Assembly: GCA_900751035.1 (NCBI GenBank)
Contig: CAADSF010000086.1
Span: forward strand, 1-9,588
From: an uncultured Oscillospiraceae bacterium
Lineage (GTDB): Bacteria > Bacillota > Clostridia > Oscillospirales > Oscillospiraceae
Length of the DNA stretch: 9,588 nt
Direction: 5' to 3'
Notes under the pieces: model-generated
What the model saw: only the letters and a program-made list of their open reading frames with translations
What the model was told of the DNA's origin: nothing
Databases searched by the model: none
Shown here: positions 6,346-9,588 of the stretch, piece by piece
How the letters are laid out: each line of letters starts with the position of its first letter
Position numbering within the stretch: position 1 is the first letter of the stretch
Position numbers and translations under genes: made by a program

Positions 6346-6981
6346 ATGGCGCAGTATTTTATGCTTCACAAGCCGCGCGGACTGCTCACCGCGAAGCGCG
6401 ATGCGCGGCGGGAGACGGTCATGTCCTGCTTTCCGGAGGCGCTGCGCGAGACGCTGCACCCGGTCGGGCGGCTGGACAGGGATACGGAGGGGCTGCTGCT
6501 GTTTACGGACGACGGGAGGCTCGACGTGCGCCTGCTCCGGCCTGAGCAGCACGTGGAAAAGGAATACGAGTACCGTGCGTTCGGGTTGCTTGACGAGGCG
6601 GCCATGCGGCAGCTGGAGACGGGCGTTTTGCTCCTGGAAGGGCAGCCGCCCTCGCTGCCTGCACGTGCGCAGCTGCTCGCGCATACGAGCATCGGGGAAA
6701 GCGCACCGTATCTGCCGGAGCGCTTCCGCGAAAAATATCTGAAAAACCCGTCCCGCCCCGTCACCGTCGGAAAGCTCTGGATCACGGAGGGGCGCAAGCA
6801 TCAGGTCAAGCTGATGGTCAAGGCCGTGGGCGGCCACGTGTTTTACTTAAAACGCCTCGCCATCGGCCCCGTCCGGCTGGACGAAGCGCTCCGTCCGGGC
6901 GAATACCGGCCTCTGACGGCGGAAGAGCTCGCCGCCCTCATGCCACCGGCGACCAGCGGCGGCGGTATTGCTGAGGCGTAG
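6346..6981 (+). CDS. Pseudouridine synthase, RsuA/RluB/E/F family, without S4 domain
   Basis: Isomerises a uridine to pseudouridine in ribosomal RNA. 211 aa. The N-terminal MAQYFMLHKPRGLLTAKRD block, HPVGRLDRDTEGLLLFTDDG (38-57) with catalytic D44, KEYEYRAFG (72-80) and WITEGRKHQVKLMVKAVGGH (145-164) are the RsuA-family signatures in order, followed by FYLKRLAIGPVRLDE and the closing RPGEYRPLTAEEL. The usual RNA-binding S4 domain of about 60 aa is absent; the protein begins directly at the catalytic domain, as in E. coli RluE (217 aa). The target site (16S or 23S) cannot be assigned. It is a single gene with its own promoter, divergent from the aconitase operon. Its last 44 bp overlap the 3' end of the convergent AraC-family gene. 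Confidence 0.94.
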   Translation: MAQYFMLHKPRGLLTAKRDARRETVMSCFPEALRETLHPVGRLDRDTEGLLLFTDDGRLDVRLLRPEQHVEKEYEYRAFGLLDEAAMRQLETGVLLLEGQPPSLPARAQLLAHTSIGESAPYLPERFREKYLKNPSRPVTVGKLWITEGRKHQVKLMVKAVGGHVFYLKRLAIGPVRLDEALRPGEYRPLTAEELAALMPPATSGGGIAEA

Positions 6982-7816
6982 CGCCCTCGCGGGCGCGGAA
7001 GACGCTGATAAAATAGCTGGTGTTCTCCATGCCGACGCGGTAGGCAACCTCCGACACCGGCAGATCGGTCGCGCGCAGCAGCTCCTTCGCGCGGGTCAGG
7101 CGCAGGCGCGTCAGATATTCTCCCGGCGACTGCCCGAAGCACCGCCGGAAGCTGCGCTGCAGATGATATTTGCTGATGTTATAGCGCGCTGAGAGCGTGT
7201 CGAGCGTGAGCTTCTGCGCGTACTGCTCGTGCAGATACTGCCGTACCCGCTGCAAAGCTGCGGGGACCGGCTGCGGGTGCTGCTGCGCCGCGCCGCGGAG
7301 CAGGCCGCAGAGGATTGTCGTCAGCAGCGCCGACGCGTCCAGATCGCGGCCCAGCCCGCCGCCGTCCTCCCCGGCCAGCGCCAGAAGCGCACTCATCTGC
7401 GCGGACACCGGACTGTCGACCGGCAGCGACGCTGCCGCCCGCCCCTGCGTCTGCGATAAAAACGCCTGATAATACGCATCCGCCGTCGCACCGCAGAAAT
7501 GGAACCACAGAACGTCCCACTGTCCCGCGTCCGGCGCGGTATAATAATGCTGCGGCGCACGGCAGTCAATCCAGAAAAAGCTCCCGGCAGAGAGGCGATA
7601 GGTTTCACCGCCATATTCCAATATTCCGGCCCCGGAAAGCGTCAGCTTGACCAGATACGAATCCAGCTCCTTTCGGACGGTATAGTAATTTGCACCAGAA
7701 ATAAAATGTCCGGCTTCCTGCAAATACAGCAGATTATCCTTTGCAAACGCACCGGCCGAGACGATTCGCCATTCGGATTCCGGCGTCATGTCGAGATTAT
7801 AGTGCAGTACTTCCAT
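6938..7816 (-). CDS. AraC-family transcriptional regulator, likely of the rhamnose genes
   Basis: Cytosolic DNA-binding regulator, 292 aa. The N-terminal part (about 15-130) resembles the AraC cupin ligand-binding domain (LSGAGILEYGG, LSAGSFFWIDC, WDVLWFHFCG). The C-terminal part (about 188-288) carries two helix-turn-helix units: LTLDTLSARYNISKYHLQRSF (first residue 203) and LPVSEVAYRVGMENTSYFI (252-270), then the conserved F-R-x-G-x-TPQQYR end. The start chosen is ATG 7816, with GGGGG 7 nt upstream; a TTG 24 bp further up has no binding site. The divergent gene pair is rhaM-rhaA, so L-rhamnose (or rhamnulose) is the likely effector; this is context inference, not a visible ligand motif. No terminator is visible after its stop, which lies inside the synthase gene. 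Confidence 0.93.
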   Translation of the reverse strand: MEVLHYNLDMTPESEWRIVSAGAFAKDNLLYLQEAGHFISGANYYTVRKELDSYLVKLTLSGAGILEYGGETYRLSAGSFFWIDCRAPQHYYTAPDAGQWDVLWFHFCGATADAYYQAFLSQTQGRAAASLPVDSPVSAQMSALLALAGEDGGGLGRDLDASALLTTILCGLLRGAAQQHPQPVPAALQRVRQYLHEQYAQKLTLDTLSARYNISKYHLQRSFRRCFGQSPGEYLTRLRLTRAKELLRATDLPVSEVAYRVGMENTSYFISVFRAREGATPQQYRRRWSPVA

Positions 7817-7854
7817 GAATTGGCCCCCGCAAAACAGCAAGATATTGATATTTC

Positions 7855-7890
7855 AAAGCAAGCCTATGATACCACACACAGGCTTGCTTT
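7855..7890. promoter_or_regulatory. Candidate operator: perfect 11-bp inverted repeat between divergent regulator and rha promoters
   Basis: AAAGCAAGCCT (7855-7865) and its exact reverse complement AGGCTTGCTTT (7880-7890) are separated by 14 bp, centres 25 bp apart. The left arm lies just downstream of the regulator's -10 box and the right arm abuts the rha -10 box, so a bound dimer could affect both promoters. AraC-family RhaS and RhaR of E. coli also bind inverted half-sites, though with different spacing. In RNA the same arms could form a hairpin, but no gene ends here, so a terminator is unlikely. Confidence 0.6.
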
Positions 7891-7894
7891 TCTA
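7866..7894 (-). promoter_or_regulatory. Probable promoter of the AraC-family regulator
   Basis: Minus strand: -35 TAGAAA (7889-7894; 4 of 6), 17-nt spacer, -10 TATCAT (7866-7871; 5 of 6) with TG one base before it. The inferred start near 7859 gives a leader of about 43 nt. Confidence 0.5.
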
Positions 7895-7898
7895 TAAT
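7869..7898 (+). promoter_or_regulatory. Promoter of the rhaM-rhaA operon, perfect -10, poor -35
   Basis: Perfect -10 TATAAT (7893-7898). The -35 position (7869-7875) has no good match (ATACCA with an 18-nt spacer matches 3 of 6), as expected for an activator-dependent promoter. It overlaps the regulator's promoter completely, in the opposite direction. The inferred start near 7905 gives a leader of about 33 nt. Confidence 0.6.
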
Positions 7899-7937
7899 GA
7901 AATGTAGAAACCCATAAAAAACAGGGAGGAAACGAAC

Positions 7938-8252
7938 ATGGAACGCTACGCGTGGAAAGCGACGGTTCTTCCGGGGAAGCTTCCGGAATATATCCGCCGC
8001 CACAATGAAATCTGGCCGGAGATGAAACAGGTGCTGCACGAGGCCGGCATCCGCAACTACACGATCTGGAACGTCGGAAACGAGCTGTTCGGGTATTACG
8101 AGTGCGGCAGCATCGCCGAGGCCGCCCGCGTGCAGGCCGAAAGCCCGGTCGTGGACCGCTGGAATGCGTACATGAAGGACGTTATGCAGATGGACATGGA
8201 CCCGGAGACTGGCGCGCAGCCGCTCATGAAACAGGTTTTCTTTTTTGACTGA
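7938..8252 (+). CDS. rhaM: L-rhamnose mutarotase
   Basis: Interconverts the alpha and beta anomers of L-rhamnose (EC 5.1.3.32), supplying the form used by the isomerase. 104 aa, the same length as E. coli RhaM. The family block EYIRRHNEIWPEM (17-29) contains H22, equivalent to catalytic His22 of E. coli RhaM, with Y18 close to its active-site tyrosine. IRNYTIW (38-44) and the later WNAYMKDVM block also match. It is a small cytosolic dimeric alpha/beta barrel family with no signal peptide. The start follows GGAGG with an 8-nt spacer. It is the first gene of the operon, 12 nt before rhaA, which confirms a rhamnose role over related mutarotases. Confidence 0.96.
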   Translation: MERYAWKATVLPGKLPEYIRRHNEIWPEMKQVLHEAGIRNYTIWNVGNELFGYYECGSIAEAARVQAESPVVDRWNAYMKDVMQMDMDPETGAQPLMKQVFFFD

Positions 8253-8264
8253 GGAGGAACGAAT

Positions 8265-9500
8265 ATGAACGCTTATACGCTTGCAAAGGAACGCTACGCC
8301 GCGCTCGGCGTTGACACCGAGGCCGTACTGGAAACGCTGAAAGATGTGACCGTCTCCGTCCACTGCTGGCAGGGAGACGACGTCGTCGGCTTCGACGCGA
8401 AGGAGGCCCTCTCCGGCGGCATCCAGACTACCGGCAACTATCCCGGCAAGGCCACCACGCCCGAACAGCTCATGGCGGATTTCGACGAGGTCCTGCGCCT
8501 GACGCCGGGCAAAAAGAAACTGAATCTGCACGCAAGCTATGCCATCTTTGAAGACGGCGAGTTTGCAGACCGCGACGCCATCCAGCCGAAGCATTTTTCC
8601 CGCTGGGTCGCCTATGCCAAGGAGCGCGGTCTCGGCATCGACTTTAACCCGACATTCTTCTCTCATTCCATGGTCAAGGACGGCCTGACGCTCTCGTCCC
8701 CGGACGAGACTGTCCGCAAATTCTGGGTCGAGCACGGCAAGCGCTGCATGGCCATCGCGGAGTATTTCGCCGAGGAAACCGGCAAGCCCTGCGTCATCAA
8801 CTTCTGGATCCCCGACGGCTATAAGGATTACCCGGCGGACCGGCTCTCCCCCCGCCGCCGCTACGCGCAGTCGATGGACGAGATCCTGTCCGTTCCCTAT
8901 GACAAGACGAAGGTCTTCCCGTGCATCGAGTCCAAGGTCTTCGGCATTGGTCTGGAGGCCTACACCGTCGGCTCGGCGGAGTTCTGCACGAATTACGTCA
9001 ATACCCGCCACATTACGCCGCTCATGGACAACGGCCACTATCACCCGACCGAGCTTGTCTCCGACAAGATCAGCTCCATGCTCCTGTTCAACGACCGTCT
9101 GGCCCTGCACATCACGCGCCCCATGCGCTGGGACAGCGACCATGTTGTGCTCTTTGACGATGAGACGCGCAAAATGATGAAGGAGGTCGTCCGCGCGGAC
9201 GCGCTGGGCCGCGTGTTCCTCGCGACGGACTATTTTGACGCGTCCATCAACCGCATCTCCGCATGGGTCACGGGCCTGCATTCCGTGCAGAAGGCGCTGC
9301 TGTACGCCCTGCTGGAGCCGAAGACGCTGAAGGCACTTCAGGATACAAACAACTTCACCGAGCTGATGGTGCGGCAGGAAGAACTCAAGACCATGCCGTT
9401 CGGCGCGGTCTGGGAGGAATATCTGCGCCGCGAGAGCATCCCGCAGGATTACTTTGCTGAGATCAAGCGCTACGAAGCCGACGTGCTGCGCAAGCGGTAA
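8265..9500 (+). CDS. rhaA: L-rhamnose isomerase
   Basis: Converts L-rhamnose to L-rhamnulose (EC 5.3.1.14) in the cytoplasm, using divalent metal (Mn/Zn). 411 aa, close to the family's about 419. VHCWQGDDVVGFD (32-44) and TTGNYPGKATTPEQL (55-69) are typical of the N-terminus. Metal ligands recalled for the E. coli enzyme (E234, D267, H294, D334; second site H270, D302, D304) all fall on matching residues with a constant shift of 12: E222, D255, H282, D322, H258, D290 and D292, in the blocks ESKVFGIG, MDNGHYHPTE, LHITRPMRWDSDHV and ATDYFDASINR. The gene appears intact. The start ATG follows GAGGAGG, which overlaps the rhaM stop region. A third gene begins 13 nt downstream. Confidence 0.98.
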   Translation: MNAYTLAKERYAALGVDTEAVLETLKDVTVSVHCWQGDDVVGFDAKEALSGGIQTTGNYPGKATTPEQLMADFDEVLRLTPGKKKLNLHASYAIFEDGEFADRDAIQPKHFSRWVAYAKERGLGIDFNPTFFSHSMVKDGLTLSSPDETVRKFWVEHGKRCMAIAEYFAEETGKPCVINFWIPDGYKDYPADRLSPRRRYAQSMDEILSVPYDKTKVFPCIESKVFGIGLEAYTVGSAEFCTNYVNTRHITPLMDNGHYHPTELVSDKISSMLLFNDRLALHITRPMRWDSDHVVLFDDETRKMMKEVVRADALGRVFLATDYFDASINRISAWVTGLHSVQKALLYALLEPKTLKALQDTNNFTELMVRQEELKTMPFGAVWEEYLRRESIPQDYFAEIKRYEADVLRKR

Positions 9501-9513
9501 GAGGTGAACGGGA

Positions 9514-9588
9514 ATGTTTTTTGAAGAACACGCAAAGCTGCTTTCTGAGTTTGCCCGCGTTTCGCAGGCTGCGGGCGCACGCGCCGAC
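9514..9588 (+). CDS. Start of the third gene of the rha operon, possibly a class II aldolase; cut by window edge
   Basis: Only 25 codons are visible, starting at ATG 9514 after GAGGT with a spacer of about 9 nt and running open to the end of the window. The product begins MFFEEHAKLLSEFARVSQAA and continues GARAD. An N-terminal helix of this kind, with a G-A-R-x-D turn, resembles class II aldolase/adducin-type proteins, where a glycine-rich GGGNTS block would follow; rhamnulose-1-phosphate aldolase is an expected member of a rha operon. It does not look like rhamnulokinase, which would start with a D-x-G-x-S-S-G-R sugar-kinase motif. That a gene starts here is fairly sure; its identity is a guess. 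Confidence 0.55.
   Translation, partial: MFFEEHAKLLSEFARVSQAAGARAD

Noticed and set aside
6981..6996. GCGCCC-TCGC-GGGCGC hairpin after the synthase stop as a terminator
   Set aside because: No U-tract follows, and the bases encode conserved residues of the AraC-family C-terminus, so coding explains them.
7817..7840. TTG start 24 bp upstream for the AraC-family regulator
   Set aside because: No Shine-Dalgarno match before the TTG; ATG 7816 has GGGGG at normal spacing.
7797..9281. 494-codon open frame on the minus strand opposite rhaM and rhaA
   Set aside because: Antisense shadow of two confidently assigned genes; it also crosses the rha promoter and the regulator start.

Overview
The window looks like a chromosomal segment of a GC-rich member of the Firmicutes, most likely a gut Clostridia/Oscillospiraceae-type bacterium. 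This is inferred from the gene families (nucleoside-type ABC importer, a 'hydratase'-type aconitase next to a eukaryotic-type NADP isocitrate dehydrogenase, an L-rhamnose operon under an AraC-type regulator), strong purine-rich Shine-Dalgarno sites, AT-rich sigma-A-like promoters and GC-rich third codon positions. It reads as ordinary metabolic chromosome: I see no mobile element, CRISPR array, rRNA or tRNA.

Layout. (1) Positions 1-2304, minus strand: an ABC importer operon of the simple-sugar/nucleoside (YufO/YufP, BMP-dependent) type. The two-domain ATPase comes first and the permease second; the permease runs off the left edge. A sigma-A promoter and a leader of roughly 125 nt precede it. 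(2) Positions 2649-6104, minus strand: a two-gene operon, aconitase-family hydratase then NADP-isocitrate dehydrogenase. Together they would turn citrate into 2-oxoglutarate. It ends in a strong intrinsic terminator at 2561-2596. (3) Positions 6346-6981, plus strand: an RsuA/RluE-type pseudouridine synthase lacking an S4 domain, divergent from the aconitase. (4) Positions 6938-7816, minus strand: an AraC-family regulator whose 3' end overlaps the synthase gene tail to tail. (5) Positions 7938-9588, plus strand: rhaM (L-rhamnose mutarotase), rhaA (L-rhamnose isomerase) and the first 25 codons of a third gene, possibly a class II aldolase.

How they work together. The rhaM-rhaA genes and the AraC regulator are transcribed away from each other from face-to-face overlapping promoters. 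A perfect 11-bp inverted repeat sits across them, the layout expected for a sugar-responsive switch. The aconitase/IDH pair supplies 2-oxoglutarate, the precursor of glutamate. The importer operon is an independent uptake unit.

Most worth a second look: the inverted repeat in the rha promoter; a 40-nt near-perfect palindrome with a GAAA loop upstream of the aconitase promoter; complementarity between the loop of the IDH terminator and the sequence just past its U-tract; a likely TTG start for the ATPase; and a 44-bp tail-to-tail gene overlap. I found no convincing new multi-gene system.
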